Notes: generated from the sequence alone by a model not told the origin. A stretch of DNA of 64,000 nucleotides from Limnohabitans sp. WS1 (GCF_003063265.1 NZ_NERU01000012.1:62001-126000), one strand, 5' to 3'; shown: positions 10,048-18,883, counted from the first letter of the stretch. A program made the numbers and translations.

Positions 10048-10065
10048 GAGAATTGTCGCATTCTC
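10048..10065. promoter_or_regulatory. Inverted repeat between murB and yajQ
   Basis: GAGAAT and ATTCTC flank a 6-base centre (TGTCGC) in the very short spacer between two divergent genes. Symmetry and place fit an operator, but a chance palindrome is equally possible; no matching copy was noticed elsewhere in the window. Confidence 0.3.
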
Positions 10066-10086
10066 AACCTACGGATTTTTCCCACC

Positions 10087-10572
10087 ATGCCCTCGTTTGA
10101 TACCGTTTGCGAACCCAATATGGTCGAAGTGCGCAACGCCGTTGACACTTCCGCCAAAGAAATCGGCACCCGTTTTGACTTCAAAGGCACATCTGCCAAC
10201 ATTGAACTCAAGGACAAAGAGGTCACGATGTTCGGCGACGCCGAGTTTCAGCTCACGCAGGTCGAAGACATCCTGCGCAACAAGCTGACCAAGCGCAACG
10301 TGGACGTGCGCTTTTTGGATATTGGCAAAGTCGAAAAAATCGGCGGTGACAAGGTCAAGCAGGTGATCAAGGTGAAAAACGGCATCGAGACCGAAGACGC
10401 CAAGAAGATCACCCGCCTCATCAAGGACAGCAAGATCAAGGTGCAAGCATCGATTCAAGGGGATGCCGTGCGCGTCACGGGCGCCAAGCGCGACGACTTG
10501 CAAGCGGCCATGGCCCTGCTGCGCAAGGACATGACCGACTTGCCGCTGTCCTTCGACAACTTCCGCGATTGA
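10087..10572 (+). CDS. yajQ: YajQ family nucleotide-binding protein
   Basis: A 161-residue protein of the UPF0234/YajQ family. It starts [26 protein letters not shown] and continues [13 protein letters not shown], ending [11 protein letters not shown], all family hallmarks. The fold is two ferredoxin-like domains, and Xanthomonas and other homologues bind cyclic di-GMP. By family knowledge it is a cytoplasmic ligand-binding protein; the partner here is unknown. It is divergent from murB and probably monocistronic. Confidence 0.94.
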   Translation: MPSFDTVCEPNMVEVRNAVDTSAKEIGTRFDFKGTSANIELKDKEVTMFGDAEFQLTQVEDILRNKLTKRNVDVRFLDIGKVEKIGGDKVKQVIKVKNGIETEDAKKITRLIKDSKIKVQASIQGDAVRVTGAKRDDLQAAMALLRKDMTDLPLSFDNFRD

Positions 10573-10599
10573 TGGGCAGCGAGGGCTTGCCCTCGCGCC

Positions 10600-10959
10600 T
10601 TAGCCCTTGACGGCCGCCGTCACCACCACTTCAATCTTGTAGTCCGAGTTGGCCAAAGCGGCCTGCACCGTGGCACGGGGCGGTGCGCTGCCCGCCACCA
10701 CCCAGGCGTCCCAAACCTCGTTCATGGCCGCAATGTCACCGATGTCCTGAAGGTAAATTTGGGTGCGCAAGATGCGGGTTTTGTCACTGCCCGCCTCCAG
10801 CAGGCGCAGGTCGATCTGGCGCAGAACATCGTCCGTCTGGCTGCGGATGTCTTTGGCTTCGCATTCGGGCACCATGCCCGCCAAATAAACCACGCCATTG
10901 AAGACAGCGGCCTCGCTGTAACGGGCCGACACATGCAGTCGCTGAATGTCCTGGCTCAT
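10600..10959 (-). CDS. RidA family protein (reactive enamine/imine deaminase-like)
   Basis: A 119-residue protein of the RidA/YjgF family, which typically hydrolyses reactive enamines and imines formed by PLP enzymes. Landmarks are YSEAAVFNGVVYLAGMVPE near residues 14-32 and the C-terminal PPRATVQAALANSDYKIEVVVTA, where Arg (in PPRATV) is the substrate-carboxylate-binding residue of active members. Subfamily cannot be fixed by eye. Its start overlaps the plsY stop by 4 bases (ATGA), so the two are translationally coupled. Confidence 0.9.
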   Translation of the reverse strand: MSQDIQRLHVSARYSEAAVFNGVVYLAGMVPECEAKDIRSQTDDVLRQIDLRLLEAGSDKTRILRTQIYLQDIGDIAAMNEVWDAWVVAGSAPPRATVQAALANSDYKIEVVVTAAVKG

Positions 10960-11585
10960 GCTTTTTTCTTTCCCAGTTGGGACTCTGTCCCTGCCAACAG
11001 GCGGTTGATGTTCTCGCGGTGCCGCCAGACCAAGAGCAAGGCCATGACGGCCAAGCTCAACACTTCGGGTACCGAGGCCTGCCAGGCCACACCATCGCCA
11101 AAAAGATAAAACACCGGCGCAAACACGGCGGCGACCATGGAGGCCAGGGACACGTAGCGGCTGAAAAAGACCACGATGGCGAAAGTCAGCACCGTGGCCA
11201 GCGCCAACAGGGCATTTACGCCAATGACCACACCCACGGCGGTGGCCACACCTTTGCCGCCTGCAAAACCGAAAAACACCGGATACAGATGCCCCAGAAA
11301 AGCCGCCAGCCCCGCCAAAGCCGCCACCTGCGGACCCAAACCGTATTCGGGGCCGTATGCCAACACCATGGCCACGGGCAACCAGCCCTTGAGTGCGTCC
11401 AGCAACAAGGTCAAAATGGCGGCTTTCTTGCTGCCCGAACGCAACACATTGGTGGCACCTGGGTTTTTGCTGCCGTAGCTGCGGGGGTCGTTCAGGCCCA
11501 TCAGGCGGCTGACGATCACCGCAAAACTGAGCGAGCCCACCAGGTAACTGGCCAGCACCACGCCCACTTGAATCAACATCTCCAT
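10956..11585 (-). CDS. plsY: Glycerol-3-phosphate acyltransferase PlsY
   Basis: Transfers acyl groups from acyl-phosphate to glycerol 3-phosphate, the first step of phospholipid synthesis, in the inner membrane. The 209-residue protein has about five membrane helices and the three known motifs: SYGSKNPGATNVLRSG (about 36-51), GHLYPVFFGFAGGKGVAT (about 98-115), and SRYVSLASM (about 141-149). It overlaps the ridA-like gene by 4 bases. A start at the second Met (MLIQVG) two codons in is also possible. Confidence 0.95.
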   Translation of the reverse strand: MEMLIQVGVVLASYLVGSLSFAVIVSRLMGLNDPRSYGSKNPGATNVLRSGSKKAAILTLLLDALKGWLPVAMVLAYGPEYGLGPQVAALAGLAAFLGHLYPVFFGFAGGKGVATAVGVVIGVNALLALATVLTFAIVVFFSRYVSLASMVAAVFAPVFYLFGDGVAWQASVPEVLSLAVMALLLVWRHRENINRLLAGTESQLGKKKA

Positions 11586-11613
11586 CCGAATCTCCCTTGT
11601 TTTTGAATGGGCG

Positions 11614-12105
11614 TCATTCTGCCAGTGCGCAATTCACGGGTTTGGCGTCCAGCAGTTGCAGGCACACCTGCGGATCGATGCCCACCAGATACCCACGCCG
11701 CCCGCCATTGATGCAGATGCGCGGCAAGGCGAGGATGGTCTCCTCGATGAACACCGGCATCTGCTTGCGCGTGGCAAAGGGCGAGGTGCCCCCTACCAAA
11801 TAACCGCTGTGACGGTTGGCCACCTCGGGGGCGCACGGCTCAATGGACTTGAGGCCCACTTGCCGAGCCAGGTTTTTGGTGGACACCTTGCGGTTGCCGT
11901 GCATCAACACCACCAGCGGCTTGGCGTCTTGGTCCTGCATGATCAAGGTTTTGACCACGGAAAACGGGTCCATGCCCAACACTTGGGCGCTGTGCTGGGC
12001 ACCGCCGTGCTCCAGGTACTCGTAAGGGTGTTCGGTGAAGCTCACCCCCTGCTGGCGCAACAGCGCCGTGGCCGGGGTTTCACTGACTTTGTCTTTCTTG
12101 GCCAT
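11614..12105 (-). CDS. ybaK: Cys-tRNA(Pro)/Cys-tRNA(Cys) deacylase, YbaK type
   Basis: A 163-residue trans-editing protein that removes Cys wrongly attached to tRNA-Pro. The YbaK/EbsC fold is evident from ATALLRQQGVSFTEHPYEY, VVKTLIMQ, the GNRKVSTKNLA segment carrying the essential lysine, and VGGTSPFATRKQMPVFIEETI. The full length matches E. coli YbaK. It lies between plsY and an aldo/keto reductase gene on the same strand, 9 bases behind the latter's stop, so these may be co-transcribed although functionally unrelated. Confidence 0.93.
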   Translation of the reverse strand: MAKKDKVSETPATALLRQQGVSFTEHPYEYLEHGGAQHSAQVLGMDPFSVVKTLIMQDQDAKPLVVLMHGNRKVSTKNLARQVGLKSIEPCAPEVANRHSGYLVGGTSPFATRKQMPVFIEETILALPRICINGGRRGYLVGIDPQVCLQLLDAKPVNCALAE

Positions 12106-12114
12106 CGCCCACCA

Positions 12115-13176
12115 TCACAAGGCCGGATCGCGCATTTCCCAACGAATGGCATCAATCGCTTTGAGCACTTCGGGTGAGAGCTGGGTGCTCCAGGCGGCCA
12201 GATCTTCATTGAGTTGCGCCAGCGAGGTCACGCCGATGATGGTGCTGGCCACGCTCCAGCGGTGGTAGCAAAACGCCAACGCCATCTGGGTGGGGGTCAT
12301 GCCGTTGTCGCGGGCCAACTGGTTGTAGCGGCGGGCGGCCACCAAGGCCTCGGGACGGCCCCAGCGCTGCTTGCGCATCGAGTCATAACGGGCAATGCGG
12401 CCGCCATCGGGCACCAGCGGGCCGGTCAGGTCATCCTGGTCGTATTTGCCGGTGAGCAATCCGAAGCCCAGCGGCGAATACGCCAGCATGGACACGTTCA
12501 AGCGGTAGCAGCTCTCATCCAGGCCGTTGTCATAGGTTCGGCTGACCAGGCAATAAGGGTTTTGCACCGTGGCCACGCGCGGCAGGCCATGCTGCTCGGC
12601 CAGGCGCACGAACTCGTGCACACCATAAGGCGTTTCGTTGGACAGGCCGATATAACGCACCTTGCCTGCTTGCACCAATTTCGCCAGGGCTTCGAGCTGC
12701 TCGTGGATCGAGGTGACCGATTTGTCCTTGGCCGGGTCGAAATACGTCATGCCAAAGACTGGAGCATGGCGCTCGGGCCAGTGGATCTGGTACAAATCGA
12801 TCACATCGGTTTGCAATCGGCGCAAGCTGCCATCGCAGGCATTCAGGATGTCCTGCCCGGTCATGCCCGAGCCTTCACGGATCCAGGGCATGCCACGCGA
12901 AGGACCCGCCACTTTGGTGGCCAACACCAGCTTGTCGCGGGCACCGGGGTACTTGGCAAACCAGTTGCCGATGAAGGTCTCGGTCGCACCACAGGTGTCG
13001 GCCGAAGCAGGCACCGCATACATTTCAGCGGTATCGATGAAATTGATGCCAGCGGCCAAAGAGCGGTCCAGGATGGCATGCGCATCGGCCTCATTCACCT
13101 GTTGGCCGAAAGTCATCGTGCCCAAGCAAATCGGAGTCACTTGCAGGTCGGATTGACCAAGTTGAACGAGTTTCAT
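12115..13176 (-). CDS. Aldo/keto reductase (Tas-like)
   Basis: A 353-residue NADP(H)-dependent oxidoreductase of the AKR superfamily, closest by eye to E. coli Tas. It has LGQSDLQVTPICLGTMTFG at the N-terminus and INFIDTAEMY with catalytic Asp and Tyr near residues 48-53. LATKVAG with the catalytic Lys follows, then YQIHWPERH with the catalytic His, and the YSPLGFGLLTGKY cofactor-binding stretch. The start at 13176 is preceded by an AGGAA ribosome site 7-8 bases away; the frame is open 13 codons further up. Substrate unknown. Confidence 0.9.
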   Translation of the reverse strand: MKLVQLGQSDLQVTPICLGTMTFGQQVNEADAHAILDRSLAAGINFIDTAEMYAVPASADTCGATETFIGNWFAKYPGARDKLVLATKVAGPSRGMPWIREGSGMTGQDILNACDGSLRRLQTDVIDLYQIHWPERHAPVFGMTYFDPAKDKSVTSIHEQLEALAKLVQAGKVRYIGLSNETPYGVHEFVRLAEQHGLPRVATVQNPYCLVSRTYDNGLDESCYRLNVSMLAYSPLGFGLLTGKYDQDDLTGPLVPDGGRIARYDSMRKQRWGRPEALVAARRYNQLARDNGMTPTQMALAFCYHRWSVASTIIGVTSLAQLNEDLAAWSTQLSPEVLKAIDAIRWEMRDPAL

Positions 13177-13368
13177 GGAATTTCCTGTGAAGTTGGGGTC
13201 GGTTGATGCGGGCACACGGTCGTCCCGGTCAAGCTATCTGGGTGGGTGTGATGCGGGAAACCTTATTTTGTCACGCCCGACGGCATGCCATGGGGACACA
13301 CGCTGAGGGTCTGCCAGGGTCAATCGCGACGAGGACATTATTTCTGCCAAAAAAGGGGCGTTCCCACA

Positions 13369-15216
13369 TCATGTGACAGCGTCCACTTCACCTCTTGCTC
13401 GTGCTTCTTCTTGCAGACGCAACACGCGACGCTGCACCTTGCCAGTGGTGGTCATGGGCAACTGGTCAATGAACTCAATTTCTTTGGGGTACTCGTAGGG
13501 GGCGAGCAAGGCCCTTACATGTGACTGCAGAGACTGGCGAACCTCGGCCTCAAACTCAGCGCTGCTGGCCGCGTTGGCCCGCTGCGCCAGCGCATCGGGC
13601 GAGAGCACCACATAGGCCTTGACCAGCGCCCCTCGGTCTTTGTCGGGCTTGGGGACCACGGCGGCGTTGGCCACGGCCGGGTGCTTGACCAGACAGTTTT
13701 CAATCTCGCCCGGACCGATGCGGTAACCCGCCGCCTTGAACATGTCGTCGGTGCGGCCTTGGTACCAGAGGTAGCCGTCCGCATCGGCCACAGCCATGTC
13801 GCCGGTGCGGCACCAGTTGCCCGTGTATTTGGCGGTGGTGGCTTTGTCGTTGTTCCAGTAACCCAGAAAGAACACCGGGTCGGGGTGGCCGTGCACATCC
13901 AGGCGGTTGACAGCCACCTCGCCTGGGGTGCCAGCGGGGCACAGCTGGCCCGCATCGTCGATCACTGCCACGCGGTGGCCCGGGTAGCCCTTGCCCATGC
14001 TACCGGGTTTGGCAGGCCACAAGCGGGCACAGTTGCCCACCACGTAGTTGATTTCGGTCTGGCCAAACATCTCGTTCACGGTCACGTCCAGCTGCTGCTG
14101 GCAATAAGCAAACACCGCATCACCCACCGCCTCGCCCGCGCTCATGATCGCCTGGAGCTTGAGGCGGTAGCGGGTTTTGGCGTCAGGCACCGCCTTCATC
14201 ATGGCCTTGAGCGCGGTCGGAAACAAAAAGGTGTGGGTCACGCCGTGGCTGTGCAAGATTTCGAATGCCACCTCAGGCGAAAACCTTCCGTTGAAGGCCA
14301 CAATGGGCCGGCCAAAGTACAGGCTGGGCAGCAGAGCGTCCATCAACCCGCCGGTCCAAGCCCAGTCGGCGGGTGACCAGAACACGGCTTTGGAGGCTTG
14401 TCCTGCTTTAAAAGGATCAAAGCCAAACCAGTTCTGGCTGCACACAAAACCCGTGAGGTTGCCTATCAAGGCCCGATGCGGAATCAAGGCCCCTTTGGGG
14501 TTGCCGGTGGTACCACTGGTGTAAATCAGCACCGCCGGATCATCGGCCAGCGTGTTCACTGGTTTGAAAGTCGCGACCTGCGAGGCGAGGGCTTGCGCAA
14601 AATCAAGATCAGACAATGGACCCGCTTCGCCCATGCCAATCAAGGTTTGCAAGCCCGGGCAATCTGACCTGGCCTGCAGCAGGGCCTGCACAGTTGACTC
14701 ATCGCACAGCGCCACACGGGCTTGGCTGTCGTTGATGCGAAACGACAAGGCCTCGGGACCAAACAGCATCGACAGTGGCATGGCCACCGCCCCCATTTGC
14801 AACACCGCCATGTAAGCCACGGCTGTTTCAAATCGCTGGGGCAAGACAATCGCCACCCGGTCACCCCGCTGCACGCCTTGACGCTCAAGCACCCCACTCA
14901 AGCGATTGGCAGCGTTTTGCAATTGCTGGTAGGTCCAGCTTTGCCCCAAGCCCTGGCCCGCAACATGCTCACGAATGGCCACTCGGCGGGCCGTCGCGGC
15001 TTGCGCGGCCCATTGTCCGCAGCACGCCTGGGCCATGTTGAAGCGCTTGGGCACTTTCCAGGCGAAGCCTTGGTGAATGGCTGCATAGCGGTCCACGGGT
15101 TCGGGATGGGCTTGCGATTCGAAACCAGCATGGGGGCTTGCGGGGTTGCGGGCCTTGGTGAGTGACTTCAGGCCAGATGTTGGCACTGGACGGTCTTGGC
15201 TGCGACTGACGCTCAT
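13369..15216 (-). CDS. Acyl-CoA synthetase (ANL superfamily, AMP-binding)
   Basis: A 615-residue ATP-dependent acid-CoA ligase. The P-loop-like AMP motif YTSGTTGNPKGALI lies near residues 223-236, with MFGQTEINYV (A5), the YWNNDKATTAKYTGNWCRTGDMAVADADGYLWYQGRTDDMFKAAGYRIGPGEIE block (A7-A8), and LPMTTTGKVQRRVLR with the catalytic lysine near the C-terminus. The general layout is that of acetyl-CoA/medium-chain (ACSM-like) synthetases; substrate cannot be told. The start at 15216 is preceded by AAGGAG with 7-base spacing. It is divergent from the alpha/beta hydrolase gene with only 25 bases between starts. Confidence 0.92.
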   Translation of the reverse strand: MSVSRSQDRPVPTSGLKSLTKARNPASPHAGFESQAHPEPVDRYAAIHQGFAWKVPKRFNMAQACCGQWAAQAATARRVAIREHVAGQGLGQSWTYQQLQNAANRLSGVLERQGVQRGDRVAIVLPQRFETAVAYMAVLQMGAVAMPLSMLFGPEALSFRINDSQARVALCDESTVQALLQARSDCPGLQTLIGMGEAGPLSDLDFAQALASQVATFKPVNTLADDPAVLIYTSGTTGNPKGALIPHRALIGNLTGFVCSQNWFGFDPFKAGQASKAVFWSPADWAWTGGLMDALLPSLYFGRPIVAFNGRFSPEVAFEILHSHGVTHTFLFPTALKAMMKAVPDAKTRYRLKLQAIMSAGEAVGDAVFAYCQQQLDVTVNEMFGQTEINYVVGNCARLWPAKPGSMGKGYPGHRVAVIDDAGQLCPAGTPGEVAVNRLDVHGHPDPVFFLGYWNNDKATTAKYTGNWCRTGDMAVADADGYLWYQGRTDDMFKAAGYRIGPGEIENCLVKHPAVANAAVVPKPDKDRGALVKAYVVLSPDALAQRANAASSAEFEAEVRQSLQSHVRALLAPYEYPKEIEFIDQLPMTTTGKVQRRVLRLQEEARARGEVDAVT

Positions 15217-15241
15217 CGTGTGTCTCCTTATCATCCAAAGT

Positions 15242-16168
15242 ATGTACCAAGTTCAACGCCCATCACAAAGCCAGTGGGTGCCGCTGCGCGGCTGCCGCTA
15301 TCACGTCCGTCATTGGGGTGCGCATGCACCCGAAGCAACCCCGCTGGTATTGGCCCACGGCTGGATGGACGTGGCCGCCTCTTACCAGTTCATGGTGGAC
15401 GCATTCAGCGAAGATTTTGTCAGCCAGCGCCCCATCATGGCCATGGACTGGCGTGGCTACGGCCTGACCGAATCGCCGCTCACCGACAGCTACTGGTTTC
15501 CCGATTATCTGGCCGACTTGGACGCCCTTCTTGATGCGCTCTACCCCGGACGTCCCGTGGATCTGGTGGGACACAGCATGGGCGGCAATGTGGTGATGAT
15601 GTATGCCGGCGCACGGCCCCAACGGATCAGAAAACTGGTCAACCTGGAGGGTTTTGGCATGGCCCCCACCCAACCGTCGCAAGCGCCCGGACGACTGGCC
15701 CAGTGGCTTGACGAAATCAAACCCGTCAACTTGAATGAAAAAAAGCTCAAGCCCTACCCCAATGTCGAAGGCGTCGCCGCACGCTTGGTCAAAACGAATC
15801 AACGTCTTTCCATGGACAAAGCCCTCTGGTTGGCCCACCACTGGGCACAACCAGACCCAAACGGTCAATGGCACATTCTGGGCGATGCCGCCCACAAAGT
15901 CATCAATCCTTATCTATTTCAAGAAAAGGAGTCGCTCGAACTTTACAAAAAAATTGCCGCCCCCTTGCTTGCGGTAGAAGCAACCGACAACGCTCTAGCG
16001 CAATGGTGGAAAGGCCAATACACCTTGAGTGATTACCACGCCAGATTGCAGTGCGTGCCGGACCTTCAAATCGCCGTCATTGAAGATGCAGGCCACATGC
16101 TCCACCATGACCAGCCTGAGATTTTGGCCCGTTGCATCGAAAACCATCTGAAAAACACGGCCACCTGA
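15242..16168 (+). CDS. Alpha/beta hydrolase
   Basis: A 308-residue hydrolase. VLAHGWMDVAASYQF carries the oxyanion-hole HGW motif near residues 36-45, and VGHSMGGNVVMMYAG (about 107-121) has the nucleophile elbow GHSMG. EDAGHMLHHDQPE near residue 285 supplies the catalytic His. Substrate unknown; esterase, lipase or epoxide-hydrolase-like activities are possible. The 32-codon upstream extension of the frame overlaps the divergent acyl-CoA synthetase gene, so the start at 15242 is preferred. Divergent pairing with an acyl-CoA synthetase hints at a shared acyl substrate, but this is only inference. Confidence 0.88.
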   Translation: MYQVQRPSQSQWVPLRGCRYHVRHWGAHAPEATPLVLAHGWMDVAASYQFMVDAFSEDFVSQRPIMAMDWRGYGLTESPLTDSYWFPDYLADLDALLDALYPGRPVDLVGHSMGGNVVMMYAGARPQRIRKLVNLEGFGMAPTQPSQAPGRLAQWLDEIKPVNLNEKKLKPYPNVEGVAARLVKTNQRLSMDKALWLAHHWAQPDPNGQWHILGDAAHKVINPYLFQEKESLELYKKIAAPLLAVEATDNALAQWWKGQYTLSDYHARLQCVPDLQIAVIEDAGHMLHHDQPEILARCIENHLKNTAT

Positions 16169-16201
16169 CAGGACCTCCGGACCCTCGTGTGTGGATGGTT
16201 C

Positions 16202-16264
16202 GGTTTCGAAACCACCTCATGAAGGTTTCGAAATTTTCAAAAAAACTCTCTTTTGTAGTATTAT
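16202..16264 (+). promoter_or_regulatory. Probable control region of the exopolysaccharide cluster
   Basis: The sequence GGTTTCGAAA occurs twice, at 16202-16211 and 16224-16233, exactly 22 bases apart (two helix turns). The first copy is part of a perfect 12-bp palindrome (GGTTTCGAAACC). Downstream, TATTAT at 16259-16264 could be a -10 box with a weak -35 (TTCAAA, 16236-16241) overlapping the end of the second copy. This layout fits binding by a dimeric regulator next to the promoter of the first cluster gene. No promoter was verified. Confidence 0.5.
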
Positions 16265-16291
16265 TAAAAGGACACTAATACCAAAAACTCA

Positions 16292-17041
16292 ATGCATCGC
16301 TCGATGAAATCAACCGTTGCACACCATAGACCGCATTTACTCAAGGCACTTGAAGACCGTTACTCTGCTGCAGGTCCATTGAGTTTGCATAATTTGCGGG
16401 GTCTATGGAAAAGAAATGCTTGGTACGGCACCATTGTTCTCGCAAGAATACTTAAGCGCTCTATTGATATTTTAGGAGCTTCAGTCGGACTCTTGGTTTT
16501 ATCTCCTGTTTTTTTGATTGTGGCCTGCGCCATTGGCTTGCACGATCGTGGCCCCATCTTTTTTGTCCAAAAACGCGTGGGCCAATGGGGACGAGAATTT
16601 GACTTTCCAAAGTTCAGGTCCATGGTCTGCAATGCAGAGGCCTTGAAAGAGCAACTGCTGTCTCAAAACCATCACAAAGATGGTGTCACCTTCAAAATCA
16701 ATGGCGATCCGCGCGTCACACCGATCGGCCGTTGGTTGCGCAAAACAAGCATCGACGAATTGCCACAGTTGTGGTCCGTCTTCAAAGGGGACATGTCACT
16801 GGTTGGACCCAGACCCCCCATTCCCGACGAAGTCCTGAAATACAAACTCGCTGATCGCAGACGCTTGGACGTGAAACCCGGTCTCACCTGTTATTGGCAG
16901 GTTGAAGGTCGCGGCGACATTCCTTTTGCGAAGCAGGTTGAAATGGACATCCGTTACGTGGACAGCCAAAGCATCTGGGTCGACATTTGGCTGCTGATCA
17001 AAACCATTCCTGCGGTCATTCAAGGCAAAGGGGCCTATTGA
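16292..17041 (+). CDS. Initiating sugar-phosphate transferase (polyprenyl glycosylphosphotransferase)
   Basis: A 249-residue membrane enzyme that transfers a sugar 1-phosphate from an NDP-sugar to undecaprenyl phosphate, starting repeat-unit assembly. It has one N-terminal hydrophobic segment (about 55-80, SIDILGASVGLLVLSPVFLIVACAI in pieces) and the catalytic domain with GPIFFVQKRVGQWGREF, FPKFRSMV, KTSIDELPQLWSVFKGDMSLVGPRP, PGLTCYWQVEGRGDIPF and DIRYVDSQSIWVDIWLL. It is the short ExoY/RfbP-like form without the extra N-terminal membrane domain. It opens the cluster, and the next gene starts inside its stop codon. Confidence 0.93.
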   Translation: MHRSMKSTVAHHRPHLLKALEDRYSAAGPLSLHNLRGLWKRNAWYGTIVLARILKRSIDILGASVGLLVLSPVFLIVACAIGLHDRGPIFFVQKRVGQWGREFDFPKFRSMVCNAEALKEQLLSQNHHKDGVTFKINGDPRVTPIGRWLRKTSIDELPQLWSVFKGDMSLVGPRPPIPDEVLKYKLADRRRLDVKPGLTCYWQVEGRGDIPFAKQVEMDIRYVDSQSIWVDIWLLIKTIPAVIQGKGAY

Positions 17042-18540
17042 TGACTTCCGCACACACCCTGTGCGCCATCTTGATCGCTGGATCCCCCGCAGATGACACA
17101 GAGCGAACACCACTGGCCCAAGAAATTCCGCTGCACCTGACCCCCTTGTTGGGCAAAACGCCGCTCGTCTTTGCCGTTCAAGCTTTGGTCGAGGCAGGCA
17201 TCACACACATCACCTGTTTAGGCTGGGATGAGCCTGAACAATGCCAAGCACAACTGCAGTCGGGACTTCAGTGGGGCTGCCACATCACTTGGCACTCCTT
17301 GTCTGGGCCCCGCCAAGCCTTTGCACGTTTGGTGGACCTTGCACCAGCAGAGGGACCCTTTTTGTTGGCCACCACATGCTCCTTGATGCGGGTGTCATCC
17401 ACGAACACGGCGCAGCCGGGCACCTTGCTGGAACCACCAGCAACAGACACATCCGACTGCTCACCTCTTTGGAACTGGGCCTGGCTGGATCGCCAACTTT
17501 GCCAAGAAATGAGCGCAGCACACCGTTGGCATGAATGGCCCCAGGCTTTGGCAGCAACTTGCCATTCACGAGTTCCCGCTCAAGCCCTGAGCCTGATGGA
17601 TGGCAATGACCTGCTCAATGCCATACCGCGCATGATCAACCGGTCATTTCCCGTGGTTTTGGATGCCAGCGAAGTGGAGCCTGGCATTTTCTTGTCGAGA
17701 AACGTCATCATTCACCCGACGGCTGAAATCATCGCCCCGTTCTACGCCGGACCCGACGTTGAAATCGAAAAAAACTGTCGAATCGGACCGGCTGTGGCGC
17801 TCAGCGGGCGCACCCACATAGGTCACAGCAGTCGCCTGTCTGAAACCCAAATCGGACCTGACAGCTGGATTGGTGATGCACTGGACCTGCACGAATGCGT
17901 GGTCTTCAGGGGTGTGATCTGGAGCCGCAGACACCAAGCCCGCATGACCATTTTTGATGCACTCATTTTGGCGCACGGCAGCACACCCTTGAAATGGCAC
18001 AGCCTCGTCAACGCCTTCACTGAACGCACATTGGCACTCATGCTGTTGTTTCTGCTGGCCCCTCTGTTGCTGTTGGCGGTCACTGCTTCGGCCGTCGCTC
18101 AAGCAGGCCCAAAGATCATTCAGTTGGTTCGTCCGGACATCAGCCACATGGCCATCCCGACAGTGGCATTCATCAGCTGGCTAGGTGCACACCCTTGCAC
18201 CCTTGGCTGGAAACACATGGTGGGTTTTGTTCTGCCCAATTTGCCGGGTGTCTTGATGGGCAAATGCCACCTCATCGGTGCCCGGCCCAGAAGTCTCGAT
18301 CAATGGGCCCAACTGCCGCTTGCACACCAACGGTGGTTGGCTCAAAAAGCCTGTGGTTTGCTGCAAGAGGAATGGGTTGTGGGTATCCAAGAAAACGATC
18401 CCCTGCAAAGCATGGTTCTGGAGCGTTACCAGGAAACCCGATCGCATGAGTGGACCTACAAATGGGGATTGATCTGGCGGTATTTACACAAAATCCTTGT
18501 CAACTCCAACCCCGTCAAACTTCAAGCCATAAAGACCTGA
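17041..18540 (+). CDS. Three-module protein: nucleotidyltransferase-like, left-handed beta-helix, sugar-transferase-like
   Basis: A 499-residue protein with an unusual build. Residues about 1-130 resemble an NDP-sugar pyrophosphorylase (LCAILIAGSP, LTPLLGKTPLVFAVQALVEAGITHI), but the usual glycine-rich G-X-G-T-R/L signature is replaced. Residues about 215-310 show hexapeptide-type repeats (VIIHPTAEIIAPFYAGPDVEIEKNCRIGP in part, TQIGPDSWIGDAL). Residues about 330-365 hold a very hydrophobic helix (LALMLLFLLAPLLLLA). The C-terminus (LMGKCHLIGARPRSLDQW, WTYKWGLIWRYLHKIL) resembles the end of a sugar transferase, but without the usual ELPQ..N motif. Both enzymatic ends look degenerate, so a scaffold or regulatory role is possible. 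It overlaps the preceding stop by one base. Confidence 0.7.
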   Translation: MTSAHTLCAILIAGSPADDTERTPLAQEIPLHLTPLLGKTPLVFAVQALVEAGITHITCLGWDEPEQCQAQLQSGLQWGCHITWHSLSGPRQAFARLVDLAPAEGPFLLATTCSLMRVSSTNTAQPGTLLEPPATDTSDCSPLWNWAWLDRQLCQEMSAAHRWHEWPQALAATCHSRVPAQALSLMDGNDLLNAIPRMINRSFPVVLDASEVEPGIFLSRNVIIHPTAEIIAPFYAGPDVEIEKNCRIGPAVALSGRTHIGHSSRLSETQIGPDSWIGDALDLHECVVFRGVIWSRRHQARMTIFDALILAHGSTPLKWHSLVNAFTERTLALMLLFLLAPLLLLAVTASAVAQAGPKIIQLVRPDISHMAIPTVAFISWLGAHPCTLGWKHMVGFVLPNLPGVLMGKCHLIGARPRSLDQWAQLPLAHQRWLAQKACGLLQEEWVVGIQENDPLQSMVLERYQETRSHEWTYKWGLIWRYLHKILVNSNPVKLQAIKT

Positions 18541-18541
18541 C

Positions 18542-18883
18542 ATGATCGAATTAAGCCAAGTCCTGCACGATGGCATCAATGAAATGACCCCCAGAATCAA
18601 GTCGCTGGATGCCTCCAATGTGGCGGTTTTCAAAGACATGCTGCGCGATCGCATCAAAGACAGCCCTTGTCTTTTGATGAATCTTGAGCACGTCGAATTT
18701 CTCGACAGTTCGGGCCTGGGCGCATTGATCTGGATGCTGCGTGAAATCGAAGCACAAGCTGGAAAAGTCAAACTTTGCAACCTTCAAAAACCAGTGGTCA
18801 TGCTTTTAGAAGTGGTGCGCATGCACCGGGTCTTTGACATTTACAACGACAAAGCTGAGGCTCTGAAATCATGGGGAAAATGA
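18542..18883 (+). CDS. STAS-domain anti-sigma factor antagonist-like protein
   Basis: A 113-residue single STAS domain. The phosphorylatable serine region reads HVEFLDSSGLGALIWMLR (about residues 40-58), the classic SpoIIAA/RsbV motif with Ser in DSSG. Such proteins are switched by a HATPase-type kinase and a PP2C phosphatase, both of which are fused in one protein encoded about 4 kb downstream in the same cluster. It starts two bases after the stop of the previous gene and overlaps the following gene by 13 bases. A SypA-like role in controlling polysaccharide production is a reasonable inference. Confidence 0.88.
   Translation: MIELSQVLHDGINEMTPRIKSLDASNVAVFKDMLRDRIKDSPCLLMNLEHVEFLDSSGLGALIWMLREIEAQAGKVKLCNLQKPVVMLLEVVRMHRVFDIYNDKAEALKSWGK

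Noticed and set aside
8936..10288. A 450-codon + strand frame over murB and into yajQ
   Set aside because: It lies antisense to murB, crosses hairpin C and ends in the wrong frame of yajQ. Both real genes are certain from motifs.
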